NCBI RefSeq assembly: GCF_003339845.1
Contig: NZ_PPTR01000017.1
Span: forward strand, 1-50,881
Direction of reading: 5' to 3'
DNA length: 50,881 nucleotides
Source of the DNA: Gordonibacter sp. 28C
GTDB taxonomy: Bacteria > Actinomycetota > Coriobacteriia > Coriobacteriales > Eggerthellaceae
Part shown: positions 40,481-48,246 of the stretch, piece by piece
Numbering within the stretch: the stretch's first letter is position 1
Layout of the letters: the number at the start of each line of letters is the position of its first letter
Program-made: the position numbers and the translations under genes
Notes under the pieces: generated by a model
Databases searched by the model: none
Told to the model about the DNA's origin: nothing
Seen by the model: only the letters and a program-made list of their open reading frames with translations

Positions 40481-41584
40481 CTACTTCCCTTCGGGCTCCT
40501 CGTACACGGGCTCGGCGTCCTCCACCTGCGCGGTTAACTCGAGCGGGGCGTCGAACGAGGCGTTGGCCGTGCTCGACGTGGCCATGAGCTCCTTGAACGA
40601 GGCGGCGTCCTCGCCGGCCATCGGCATCATCACGTACACGTTGTTGCCGATGATGATGGGCTGGATGCGCTCGGGGGCGGAACCTTTCTCTCCGTCGGCG
40701 CCCTTGTCGGAAGCGGCGTCCTCGGCGGCCTCGCGCTCCATCTGCTCCATCATCTCGGCGCGCACGTTCTCGATCTGCGCGGCCGTCTCCGTCTTCCAGC
40801 GCTCCTTGCGCCAGGCGAGGAAGTTCGCGTTGTAGCGCATCTGTATGAGCTCGAGCACGATGCAGAACACCATGGCGAAGTACACGATGAGCTTCTCGAG
40901 CGGCATGTGCAGAAGCTCAATGCCCGTGTGGAAGCCCACGCTGTCGATGACCAGCAACCCGCCGATGGCCACGATGAACGTGAGCGCGAGCATCTTCATC
41001 TCGGGGTGGCCGTTGATGAAGTTCGAGATGGGGTCGATGAAGATCATCATGAGGAACACGGCCAGCATGACGGCGATGATCATGATGATGAGGTGGTCGG
41101 CCATGCCCACGGCCGTGATGACCGAGTCGATGGAGAACACCACGTCCATGACCATGATGGTACCCACGGCCTGCGGCAGGGAGATGAGGTGCAGCGCCTT
41201 GTGCTCCTCGGAATGCTCGGCCTTGACCTCGGTGAGCTTGAGCGTCTCGCGCAGCTCGGCGATGCCCTTGTATATAAGGTAGCCGCCGCCGATGAGCAGC
41301 ACGAGGTCGCGTACCGAGAACCCGTGGGCGTACGCGCCCAGGTCGATGGTGAACAGCGGGGCGGTCATGTGCACGAGGAAGGACGCGAAGCACAGGAACA
41401 CGATGCGCATGACGAGCGCGCCGGCCAGGCCCAGCTTGCGGCCGATGTGCTGCTTCTCGGGAGGAAGCCGGTTCGTGGTGATGGAGATGAACACCAGGTT
41501 GTCCACGCCGAGCACGATTTCCAGGAAAATGAGGCTGACCAAGCTGATCCAAGCCTCGGGTGACGTGAAGATCGAGAGATCCAA
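40481..41584 (-). CDS. terC: TerC-family membrane protein (probable manganese exporter)
   Basis: The 367-residue protein has about eight transmembrane segments and the TerC acidic membrane motifs LGVDNLVFISI, FSIDSVITAVG and VIDSVGFHTGI. A charged C-terminal tail of about 110 residues is unusual in length. TerC homologues such as Alx, MeeF and MeeY export Mn2+ (family knowledge). The start is TTG, with AAGGAG five bases upstream. Its 5' leader carries a yybP-ykoY-type manganese aptamer and a terminator, which supports the Mn2+ role. Confidence 0.9.
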   Translation of the reverse strand: MDLSIFTSPEAWISLVSLIFLEIVLGVDNLVFISITTNRLPPEKQHIGRKLGLAGALVMRIVFLCFASFLVHMTAPLFTIDLGAYAHGFSVRDLVLLIGGGYLIYKGIAELRETLKLTEVKAEHSEEHKALHLISLPQAVGTIMVMDVVFSIDSVITAVGMADHLIIMIIAVMLAVFLMMIFIDPISNFINGHPEMKMLALTFIVAIGGLLVIDSVGFHTGIELLHMPLEKLIVYFAMVFCIVLELIQMRYNANFLAWRKERWKTETAAQIENVRAEMMEQMEREAAEDAASDKGADGEKGSAPERIQPIIIGNNVYVMMPMAGEDAASFKELMATSSTANASFDAPLELTAQVEDAEPVYEEPEGK

Positions 41585-41657
41585 TGCTGCTCCTTCGTCG
41601 TTTCCAAGCCTCCGCCGTTGCGCGGGGCTCCCGTCCGGCCCGATAGGTTCCAGCACA

Positions 41658-41708
41658 TAAAAAAACTCATGGCGCGACGCCGGCTCGCGCAGGCGTCGCG
41701 CCATGAGT
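41658..41708 (-). terminator. Leader terminator (riboswitch expression platform) of terC
   Basis: ACTCATGGCGCGACGCC (41665-41681) is complementary over 17 bp to 41692-41708, and on the minus strand a run of seven T's follows. It lies upstream of terC, so it acts as an attenuator. Its 5' arm overlaps the aptamer's closing strand. Confidence 0.88.
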
Positions 41709-41795
41709 CTCGCTGATTAAGGTACGCCAGACGCCGCAGCGCCAAGATGTTGAACGCACCGCACGTTGATCCGTGCCAACTACTCCCCCATGGGC
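41700..41795 (-). ncRNA. yybP-ykoY (Mn2+) riboswitch aptamer
   Basis: On the minus strand, GCCCATGGGGGAGTAG (41795-41780) carries the conserved GGGGAGTAG. TTCAACATC and GGCGCTG follow, and AGCGAGACT (41714-41706) matches the conserved 3' segment of this class. The closing stem pairs CCATG with CATGG, and that CATGG is also part of the terminator arm. Ligand-bound aptamer should therefore prevent termination (ON switch). Confidence 0.82.
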
Positions 41796-41832
41796 AGGTC
41801 GTATCCTACCACGGAGGCCTTGCGAACAATGA

Positions 41833-41838
41833 TATAAT
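41833..41838 (+). promoter_or_regulatory. Probable -10 of the downstream orphan gene
   Basis: A consensus TATAAT lies 34 bp before the ATG at 41873. The same AT-rich patch may hold the divergent terC leader promoter on the minus strand. Confidence 0.45.
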
Positions 41839-41872
41839 GCCCAAAGCACACAAACCCCTCAGGAGTACGCTC

Positions 41873-42649
41873 ATGTTTTTCAACGCGCGAAAAAACGGTT
41901 ACGACGCGGGAGAAGGTCCCGTCCGCTATCTGGACGGCAGCTCGCTTGCCCGACCGCTGGACGCACCGCGCCCCCAGATGGTCGTCATGGCCGCGTTCGT
42001 CCTGGTCGCCGCCATCATCGGCGGCGTCTTCCTGTTCAACGTCATAGACAACGTGTCGCATTCGGCCGAGCGCGCGCAGGCCACGATGGAGCAGAACCTC
42101 GCGCGCCCCGCCTCCATGGAGAGCCTGCCGAACCTCGCGTCGCTCGTGGGAATGGACGTCGAGGGCATCAAGGCGGCGTTCGCGGAAGCGGGCTGGAGCG
42201 TGGCCGACAAGGGAGCCCTGAGCGGCGACACGAGCGGGAAGATCGACCTCATCAAGCTGCCCGCCGACGTGAGCGAGGCCCAGGCCCTCCTCATGTACAG
42301 CAACGTGTCCAGCCTGTCGGCGACGGACGCCACCTTGCTGCTGAACGGCTCGTGGCAGTTCACGGCAGAGCCGGGCGACTACGCGGACATGCGCGTCAAG
42401 TACGCCGACTTCTCTTCCGGCAGCGTGGAGGCCGCCGTGCAGACGGCCATCGCCTCCGAGGGCTTCGATCCGGCCACGGCCGGCGAGATGGGCGTCGACG
42501 AATCCGGCAACACGTTCCAAGAGGGCACGGTCGCCGTGGGCGACGGCACCTACCACTGGCGCGTGTCGGCCATAGGGCTCTCGAGCGTCTACAGCATAAA
42601 AGGCCTGCCGGAAACCGCCGTGTACGTGGGCATCCGCCTGTACGCGTAA
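41873..42649 (+). CDS. Membrane-anchored protein of unknown function
   Basis: The 258-residue protein has a short basic/acidic cytoplasmic N-terminus (about 35 residues), one transmembrane segment (QMVVMAAFVLVAAIIGGVFL) and an outward domain of about 190 residues. The domain begins with a helix (HSAERAQATMEQN) and then NLASLVGMDVEGIKAAFAEA, which could be a PASTA-like or small folded repeat but is not recognised. It has no Cys, ends in a beta-rich segment, and is likely extracellular. AGGAG lies eight bases upstream. It is divergent from terC and may be specific to the organism's family. Confidence 0.7.
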   Translation: MFFNARKNGYDAGEGPVRYLDGSSLARPLDAPRPQMVVMAAFVLVAAIIGGVFLFNVIDNVSHSAERAQATMEQNLARPASMESLPNLASLVGMDVEGIKAAFAEAGWSVADKGALSGDTSGKIDLIKLPADVSEAQALLMYSNVSSLSATDATLLLNGSWQFTAEPGDYADMRVKYADFSSGSVEAAVQTAIASEGFDPATAGEMGVDESGNTFQEGTVAVGDGTYHWRVSAIGLSSVYSIKGLPETAVYVGIRLYA

Positions 42650-42793
42650 GGCGCCTCGACGTCAATTATCCTCGTTAACTTATAGTATAAAACCCTCCCC
42701 TTTTACAGGGGCTTCCCCCTCGCCGCCTCGGGGCTACCCCGATTGGCAGGACCTCGCCGCAAGCGCATCATACTAGGTGAGGAAAGGGGAATG

Positions 42794-43399
42794 ATGAGAC
42801 TATCCAGCGTCGTAGCCGGCCTGTCCGCGGCCGTCGTGGCCTTCCAGGGCGTTGCCTACGCCGTCCAAGGCGAGGCGAGCCTGCTCCGGCCTCCCGGCGC
42901 GCAGGGGGAGAAGGACTTCTCCGCCCGTTGCGTCAAGTGCGGCAAGTGCATGGAGGCGTGCCCGTACCTGGCCCTCTTCCCCGCCCCCGGCGACCAAGGT
43001 TTCGCCGTGGGCACGCCTGCGATAGACGCGCGCGCCCAAGCATGCCGCCTATGCGAGGATTTCCCCTGCGTCCGCGCCTGCCCGACCGGGGCGCTTCGCG
43101 ACGTGGAGCAGCGCGCGGACGTGCGCATGGGAACGGCCGTCATCGACGAGGACCTGTGCATCGCGTTCCAGGGCATGCGCTGCGAGGTGTGCTACCGCAC
43201 CTGCCCGCTCATCGACCAGGCCATCTCCATCGACTACCGCATGCGCGAGGGCGACGCCATCCATTCCGTGTTCGCCCCCGTCATCGACGAGGAGCGGTGC
43301 GCGGGGTGCGGATTGTGCGTGGAGCGCTGCGTGGTGGACGAGCCGAACGTGGCCATCCGCATCGAGGCGTTCGCCGACCGGGCACGCGAAGGAGCCTAG
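42794..43399 (+). CDS. napG: NapG-like polyferredoxin
   Basis: The 201-residue protein has a hydrophobic N-terminal signal-like segment (SSVVAGLSAAVVAFQGVAYA), without an obvious twin Arg, and four Cys clusters for [4Fe-4S]: CVKCGKCMEACPY, CRLCEDFPCVRACPTG, CEVCYRTCPL and CAGCGLCVERCV. In NapGH systems it passes electrons from quinol-oxidising NapH to the NapAB reductase on the outer face. AAAGGGGA lies just before two adjacent ATGs; I chose the second. It opens napGABDH. Confidence 0.88.
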   Translation: MRLSSVVAGLSAAVVAFQGVAYAVQGEASLLRPPGAQGEKDFSARCVKCGKCMEACPYLALFPAPGDQGFAVGTPAIDARAQACRLCEDFPCVRACPTGALRDVEQRADVRMGTAVIDEDLCIAFQGMRCEVCYRTCPLIDQAISIDYRMREGDAIHSVFAPVIDEERCAGCGLCVERCVVDEPNVAIRIEAFADRAREGA

Positions 43400-43468
43400 C
43401 CATCAATCCGTTCGAGGAAACGGTGGAATAGCGAGTGAAGAGCGAAAAGGGAGAGAAGGAGGGGTGCC

Positions 43469-46036
43469 ATGGACATCTCAAGACGAGCGTTCGTTAAGGC
43501 AACGGCCGTCGCGCTGGCAAGCGCCGCAGCGGCCGGCAGCCTTGCGTCGATGACCGGCTGCGCAAGCGGCGGCGAAGGCGCGGCGGCGGGCGGCGGCGAA
43601 GGCCAGAAGCACACGGCCGTGTGCCGGTTCTGCGGCTGCGGCTGCGGCGTTATCTGCGAGACGAGGGACGGCAAGCTCGTGAGCGTCACGGGCGATCCGG
43701 AGAACCTTTCGAACAAGGGCCTCAACTGCGTGAAGGGCTACTTCCTGGGCAAGATCCTCTACGGGGACGACCGCCTGACGAAGCCGCTCATCCGCGAGGA
43801 CAAGTCCACGAAGGGCACCGACGAGGGCCTGCGCGAGGCTTCGTGGGACGAGGCGCTCGAACTCGTTTCCTCCAAGCTCAAGGAAACGTGGAAGGCCGAC
43901 AAGTCCCGCCTGGCGTTCTGGCTCTCCGGCCAGCAGCCCATCACCGAGGGCTACGCCTGCGCCAAGTTCATCAAGGCCGGCCTGCTGTCGAACAACGTCG
44001 ACCCGAACGCGCGCCTGTGCATGGCCAGCGCCGTGGTGGGCTTCATGAACGTGTTCCAGACCGACGAGCCGGCCGGCTGCTACGCCGACCTCGACAACGC
44101 CGACGTGTTCGTCACCTGGGGCGCCAACATGGCCGAGGCGCACCCCATGCTGTACTCGCGCCTCACGGCCCGGAAGCTCTCGGGCGAGAACGTGAAGCAC
44201 TACGACCTGGGCACGCTGCGCACCCGCACGTCGGTCAGCGCCGACACCGTCATGCTGTTCAAGCCCAACACCGATCTGGCCATCGCCAACTGCATCGCGA
44301 ACTACCTCGTGCAGAACAAGAAGTACGACGAGGCGTTCGTGAACGACCACCTGCAGTTCAAGCAGGGCACCGAGGACATCGGCAACGCCACCGACGACGG
44401 CTACGACGCCAGCGAGATCGGCCAGAAGGTCGACGCGGTGACCTCCATCACGTTCGATGAGTACGCCGCGCGCCTGGCGCCCTACACGTTCGAGTACACG
44501 TCAGAGCTCTCCGGCGTGCCGGTGGAGGACCTGAAGGCGCTCGCGTTCGAGTTCGCCGACCCGGACAAGAACATCATGTCGCTGTGGACCATGGGCGTGA
44601 ACCAGCACAACCGCGGCACGTGGATGAACCACAACCTGTACAACATCCACCTGCTGTCGGGCAAGATCGCCCGTCCCGGCTGCGGCCCCTTCTCGCTCAC
44701 CGGCCAGCCCACGGCGTGCGGCACGGCCCGCGAGGTGGGCACGTTCTCGCACCGCCTGCCGGCCGACCTGCTGGTGGCCAACGCCCAGCACCGCCGCTAC
44801 ACCGAGGCCATCTGGGACCTGCCCGAGGGCTACCTCGACGCCATCCAGAAGCCCGGCATGCACACGGTGAAGATATTCCGCGAGATGTCGAAGGGCAACA
44901 TCGACTTTCTGTGGACCGCGCACAACAACTGGGCCCAGTCCATGCCGAACCTGCAGCGCTTCCTGGGCCGCGGCGAGGACAGACAAGGCATCTTCGACAC
45001 GTTCATCGTGGTGAACGAGGTGTACCCCACCCTGTCCACCCAGTACGCCGACGTCGTGCTGCCCGTTGCCCTGTGGGTGGAGCGCGAAGGCCAGTTCGGC
45101 AACGCCGAGCGCCGCTCCGCGGTGTTCGAGAAGGCCGTCGACCCGCCGGGCGAGGCCAAGTGGGACCTGTGGGCGTTCATGGAGGTGGCGCATCGCGTGC
45201 TCGACGGCGAGCAGATCGACGGCAAGGACTCCTTCGACCACCTGTTCGGGTTCATCTACGACAAGGCCGCGCACGACTTCAAAAACGACTCGCGCGAGAC
45301 GAACCGCCTGCTGTGGGAGGAGTACCGCGTCTTCTCGAACCCCGAGATGAACGACAAGGCCAAGGCCATCAACGACGACGCCGACGGAACGTTCGACGCG
45401 AAGCTGAAGATGGAGGCCAAGCAGCTGGCCCCCTACGAGGAGTACCTGGCGCACCACGGCATGACGTGGCCCGTGCGCAACGTGGACGGCAAGTGGCTCG
45501 AGACGCACTGGCGCTTCGCAGACGGCAAGCAGGAGGACGGCTTCGACGAGGTCGGCGTGGCGAAGTACGGCAAGCCGGGCCTGGCGAACAACCTGTCGTT
45601 CTACAAGTCGGGCAACATGAAGCCCTCCGTGGTGTTTCGACCCTACGAGCCGCCGGCGGAGACGCCCGACGACGAGTACCCGTTCTACTTCTGCACCGGG
45701 CGTTTGCTGGAGCATTGGCACACCGGCACCATGACGCGCCGCGTGCCCGAGCTCGACCGCGCGCTGCCCGAGGCGCTGCTGAACATCCATCCGAACGACG
45801 CGTCCAAGCTGGGCGTGGCCGACGGCGACCTCGTGCACGTGAAGTCGCGCTTCGGCGAGTTCGACATCAAGGCGTCCACGGCCGGCCGCACCGAGCCGCA
45901 GGAGGGCATCGTGTTCGCGCCCTTCTTCGCCGAGGAGACGCTCGTGAACCTGGCGGTGCAGGACACGTACTGCCCGCTGTCGAAGGAGCCCGACTACAAG
46001 AAGACCTGCGTCTCTATCACGAAGGTCGAGGGGTGA
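43469..46036 (+). CDS. napA: Periplasmic-type nitrate reductase catalytic subunit (Tat lipoprotein)
   Basis: The 855-residue Mo-bis-MGD enzyme has Tat motif SRRAFVK at residues 4-10 and then a lipobox-like SMTG-Cys31, so it is probably a lipid-anchored exported enzyme. [4Fe-4S] ligands are Cys52, 55, 59 and 87 (CRFCGCGCG, CVKGYFLGKILYG). The molybdenum ligand is Cys184 in DPNARLCMASAVVGF, the NapA version. Late blocks GRLLEHWHTGTMTRR and HPNDASKLGV bind the cofactor. It reduces nitrate to nitrite for anaerobic respiration. Spacing to napB is five bases. Confidence 0.95.
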   Translation: MDISRRAFVKATAVALASAAAAGSLASMTGCASGGEGAAAGGGEGQKHTAVCRFCGCGCGVICETRDGKLVSVTGDPENLSNKGLNCVKGYFLGKILYGDDRLTKPLIREDKSTKGTDEGLREASWDEALELVSSKLKETWKADKSRLAFWLSGQQPITEGYACAKFIKAGLLSNNVDPNARLCMASAVVGFMNVFQTDEPAGCYADLDNADVFVTWGANMAEAHPMLYSRLTARKLSGENVKHYDLGTLRTRTSVSADTVMLFKPNTDLAIANCIANYLVQNKKYDEAFVNDHLQFKQGTEDIGNATDDGYDASEIGQKVDAVTSITFDEYAARLAPYTFEYTSELSGVPVEDLKALAFEFADPDKNIMSLWTMGVNQHNRGTWMNHNLYNIHLLSGKIARPGCGPFSLTGQPTACGTAREVGTFSHRLPADLLVANAQHRRYTEAIWDLPEGYLDAIQKPGMHTVKIFREMSKGNIDFLWTAHNNWAQSMPNLQRFLGRGEDRQGIFDTFIVVNEVYPTLSTQYADVVLPVALWVEREGQFGNAERRSAVFEKAVDPPGEAKWDLWAFMEVAHRVLDGEQIDGKDSFDHLFGFIYDKAAHDFKNDSRETNRLLWEEYRVFSNPEMNDKAKAINDDADGTFDAKLKMEAKQLAPYEEYLAHHGMTWPVRNVDGKWLETHWRFADGKQEDGFDEVGVAKYGKPGLANNLSFYKSGNMKPSVVFRPYEPPAETPDDEYPFYFCTGRLLEHWHTGTMTRRVPELDRALPEALLNIHPNDASKLGVADGDLVHVKSRFGEFDIKASTAGRTEPQEGIVFAPFFAEETLVNLAVQDTYCPLSKEPDYKKTCVSITKVEG

Positions 46037-46041
46037 TAGCC

Positions 46042-46374
46042 ATGAGGAAGCAACTGGTTGCCGGCGCCCTCGCGCTCGCGATGCTGACCGGAACGATGGC
46101 GGCGGCGGGGTGCGCGGGCACCGAGCCGAAGAACGACGCGAGCGCGAACGTGCCCGCCGGAGCGCCGCCGCTCATGCCCGCGAGCCACGACGGCCGCTTC
46201 GAAAGCTTGGGCGCCCCCGGCTGCTACGGCTGCCACGGCGCGAGCGAGCGCTCGAACCCCATGCTGAACGGCTCGGTGGCGCTGCCCGAGGACCACTACG
46301 TCGACGGCTCGTCCCAGACGCTGGAGCTCGATCCCACGCACGATCAGTGCAACACGTGCCACGTGCAGGGATAG
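46042..46374 (+). CDS. napB: Small diheme c-type cytochrome lipoprotein (NapB-like)
   Basis: The 110-residue protein has a signal peptide ending in a lipobox (MAAAGC, lipidated Cys24) and two heme c motifs: CYGCH at 61-65 and CNTCH at 103-107. His49, His85 and His100 are candidate distal ligands. This is the NapB pattern, in a compact form. It passes electrons to NapA. Its lipid anchor would hold it at the membrane of a cell with no true periplasm. GAGGGG overlaps the napA stop region. Cytochrome c maturation genes are not in the window. Confidence 0.88.
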   Translation: MRKQLVAGALALAMLTGTMAAAGCAGTEPKNDASANVPAGAPPLMPASHDGRFESLGAPGCYGCHGASERSNPMLNGSVALPEDHYVDGSSQTLELDPTHDQCNTCHVQG

Positions 46375-46449
46375 CGCCCGGAAAGCCCTTCCCTTCGAAA
46401 GGGGCGGCCCCCTCCGCCGCCCCTTCCACCTGAAAGCAAGGAGAGCATC

Positions 46450-46707
46450 ATGGTCATATCAAGCCTCGTCGTCGAGACGATGCCCGAAGCCACGGCGCGG
46501 GCGGCCGAAGAGCTCGGCCGCATCGAAGGCGTCGAAGTGCACGAGACGAACGGCTGCAAGGTCGTGGTGACCGTCGAGGCCGAGACCCTCGACGACTCGC
46601 ACGCCATCGCGAGCACGTTCGTCGGCATCGAGGGCGTTACCGGCATCAACCTGGTGTACGCCAACTTCGAGGACGACCCCACGCTGCGAAAGGCAGCCGT
46701 TAAATGA
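46450..46707 (+). CDS. napD: NapD-like chaperone
   Basis: The 85-residue protein has the ferredoxin-like fold of NapD: ISSLVVETMPEATARAAEEL at the start and GVTGINLVYANFEDDP near the end. NapD binds the Tat signal of NapA and delays export until the molybdenum cofactor is loaded. The stop overlaps the napH ATG (ATGA). GCAAGGAGAG lies upstream of the start. Confidence 0.88.
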   Translation: MVISSLVVETMPEATARAAEELGRIEGVEVHETNGCKVVVTVEAETLDDSHAIASTFVGIEGVTGINLVYANFEDDPTLRKAAVK

Positions 46708-47594
46708 AGCGCACCCCGAACACCTCGCACTTCAAATGGTCCTGGCTGCGGCATGCGGTGCAGATAGCGGCCGTGCTGCTGTTCGCAGCGCCGCTGCTTC
46801 TTGCCGGCTGGGGCCTGTTCGGGGTGTCCGTCGGCGGCGACGACCCTGTTCCAACCCCTGCCGACCTCACCTTTTTCGGCAGCCTTTCCTCTTCATCCGT
46901 AGGAGGGCTCTCCCTCCTGGACCCGTTCGGGGTCCTTCAGGTCGTCGCCGCCTCGAAAACGTTCGAACTCGACTGGCTGCTGTTCGCGCTGCCGGTCGTG
47001 GTGTTCTACGGGCTCGTGCGCGCCCGCGCGTTCTGCGGATGGGTGTGCCCGACGAACCTGCTGTTGGAACTGGTCGACGCGCTGCGGCGCAAACTGGGCA
47101 TCAAGGTGAGCGAGGCCCCCGTGCCGCGCCACGCGAAGCTGTGGATCGCGCTCGCGGTGCTCGCGCTGTCGGCCGTGGCGAGCGTCCCCGTGTTCGAGGC
47201 GTTCTCGCCCATCGGGGCCGTGAACAAGGGCATCCTGTTCGGCAGCGTGGCGGGCCTGTGGACGCTCGGGGCCGTCGTGGTGGCCGAGCTGTTCTGGGGG
47301 CACCGGGTATGGTGCCGCTCGCTCTGCCCGCTCGGCGGCTTCTACGAGGCCATCGGGCGCGCGGGCTTGGTGAACGTGAAGTACGACCGCACGGCCTGCA
47401 TCCACTGCGACGCCTGCCGCAAGGCCTGCCTGGCCGACCCTTCCATACTCGATCCCGTGCTCGCCGAGCGCGACGCGGTCGTGCGCGCGGGCGACTGCAT
47501 GGCCTGCGGCTCCTGCGTGGACGCCTGCCCCACCCGCGCCCTGTCGATGGGATTGGGGAAAGGCGCGAAGCCGACCGAGCAAGAGCCTTCGTAG
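46704..47594 (+). CDS. napH: NapH-like membrane quinol dehydrogenase
   Basis: The 296-residue protein has four hydrophobic segments and the conserved Cys pairs FCGWVCPTNLL and WCRSLCPLGGFY between membrane segments. C-terminal [4Fe-4S] motifs are CIHCDACRKAC and CMACGSCVDACPT. It takes electrons from menaquinol and gives them to NapG. No NapC tetraheme protein is present, so NapGH is the only quinol entry route seen here. It is the last gene of the nap operon, nearly touching the convergent response regulator gene (10-bp gap). Confidence 0.92.
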   Translation: MKRTPNTSHFKWSWLRHAVQIAAVLLFAAPLLLAGWGLFGVSVGGDDPVPTPADLTFFGSLSSSSVGGLSLLDPFGVLQVVAASKTFELDWLLFALPVVVFYGLVRARAFCGWVCPTNLLLELVDALRRKLGIKVSEAPVPRHAKLWIALAVLALSAVASVPVFEAFSPIGAVNKGILFGSVAGLWTLGAVVVAELFWGHRVWCRSLCPLGGFYEAIGRAGLVNVKYDRTACIHCDACRKACLADPSILDPVLAERDAVVRAGDCMACGSCVDACPTRALSMGLGKGAKPTEQEPS

Positions 47595-47604
47595 GAACGG
47601 ATCC

Positions 47605-48246
47605 TCACACGTCCAGCAGCTTGTGCGTCAGCGCGTAGGACACCAGGTCCGCACGCGTCTTGAATCCCAGCTTCCGGTATATCTTCGAACGGTGCGCCTC
47701 CACGGTCTTCACCGACAGGAATATACGCTCGGATATCTCCTTGTTCGTGTACCCCTTGGCCAGAAGCTGCAGTATCTCCAGTTCGCGGTTCGAAAGGCTC
47801 TGGTAGGAGCGGTCCTCCCCCTCGCCGCCCACCAGCTGCTTGGTGAGCAGGGCGGCCATTTTCGGGTGGATGTAGCTGCCACCCCCGGCCACGGCCCGCA
47901 CGGCGGCCAGCAGCTCCTCCGACGTGGAGTTCTTCAGCATGTAGCCGGCGGCGCCCCCGCGCAACGTGTAGAACAGGTACTCGGGCTCGGCGAACATCGT
48001 GAGTATCACGATGCGCGTGGTCGGGAAGTCGCCCGCGATCTTCTCGCACGCCACGAGCCCGCTCTGCCCCGGCGGCATGGATATGTCCATGAGCAGCACA
48101 TCGGGCCTCTCGCGCGCGACGATGGAGTACGCCTGCGCGCCGTCGGCGGCCTCGGCCACCACCTTCATCTCGGCGTCCTGCTCCAAGATCATCTTGAACC
48201 CGGCCCGCACGACCTCGTGGTCGTCGGCCAGCACGATGCGGATCAT
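47605..48246 (-). CDS. NarL/NreC-type response regulator
   Basis: The 213-residue protein has a receiver with DDHEVVRAGF, phosphoacceptor Asp54 in LLMDISMPPG and KNSTSEEL, then a LuxR helix-turn-helix (LSNRELEILQLLAKGYTNKEI, with VKTVEAHRSKIY). The ATG overlaps the kinase stop (ATGA). It is likely to control the convergent nap operon, judged from position and family (NarL and NreC regulate nitrate respiration). Confidence 0.92.
   Translation of the reverse strand: MIRIVLADDHEVVRAGFKMILEQDAEMKVVAEAADGAQAYSIVARERPDVLLMDISMPPGQSGLVACEKIAGDFPTTRIVILTMFAEPEYLFYTLRGGAAGYMLKNSTSEELLAAVRAVAGGGSYIHPKMAALLTKQLVGGEGEDRSYQSLSNRELEILQLLAKGYTNKEISERIFLSVKTVEAHRSKIYRKLGFKTRADLVSYALTHKLLDV

Noticed and set aside
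41585-41704. Upstream in-frame ATG start for terC, adding 40 residues
   Set aside because: The extra codons lie in the riboswitch terminator. The TTG at 41584 has a proper ribosome-binding site.
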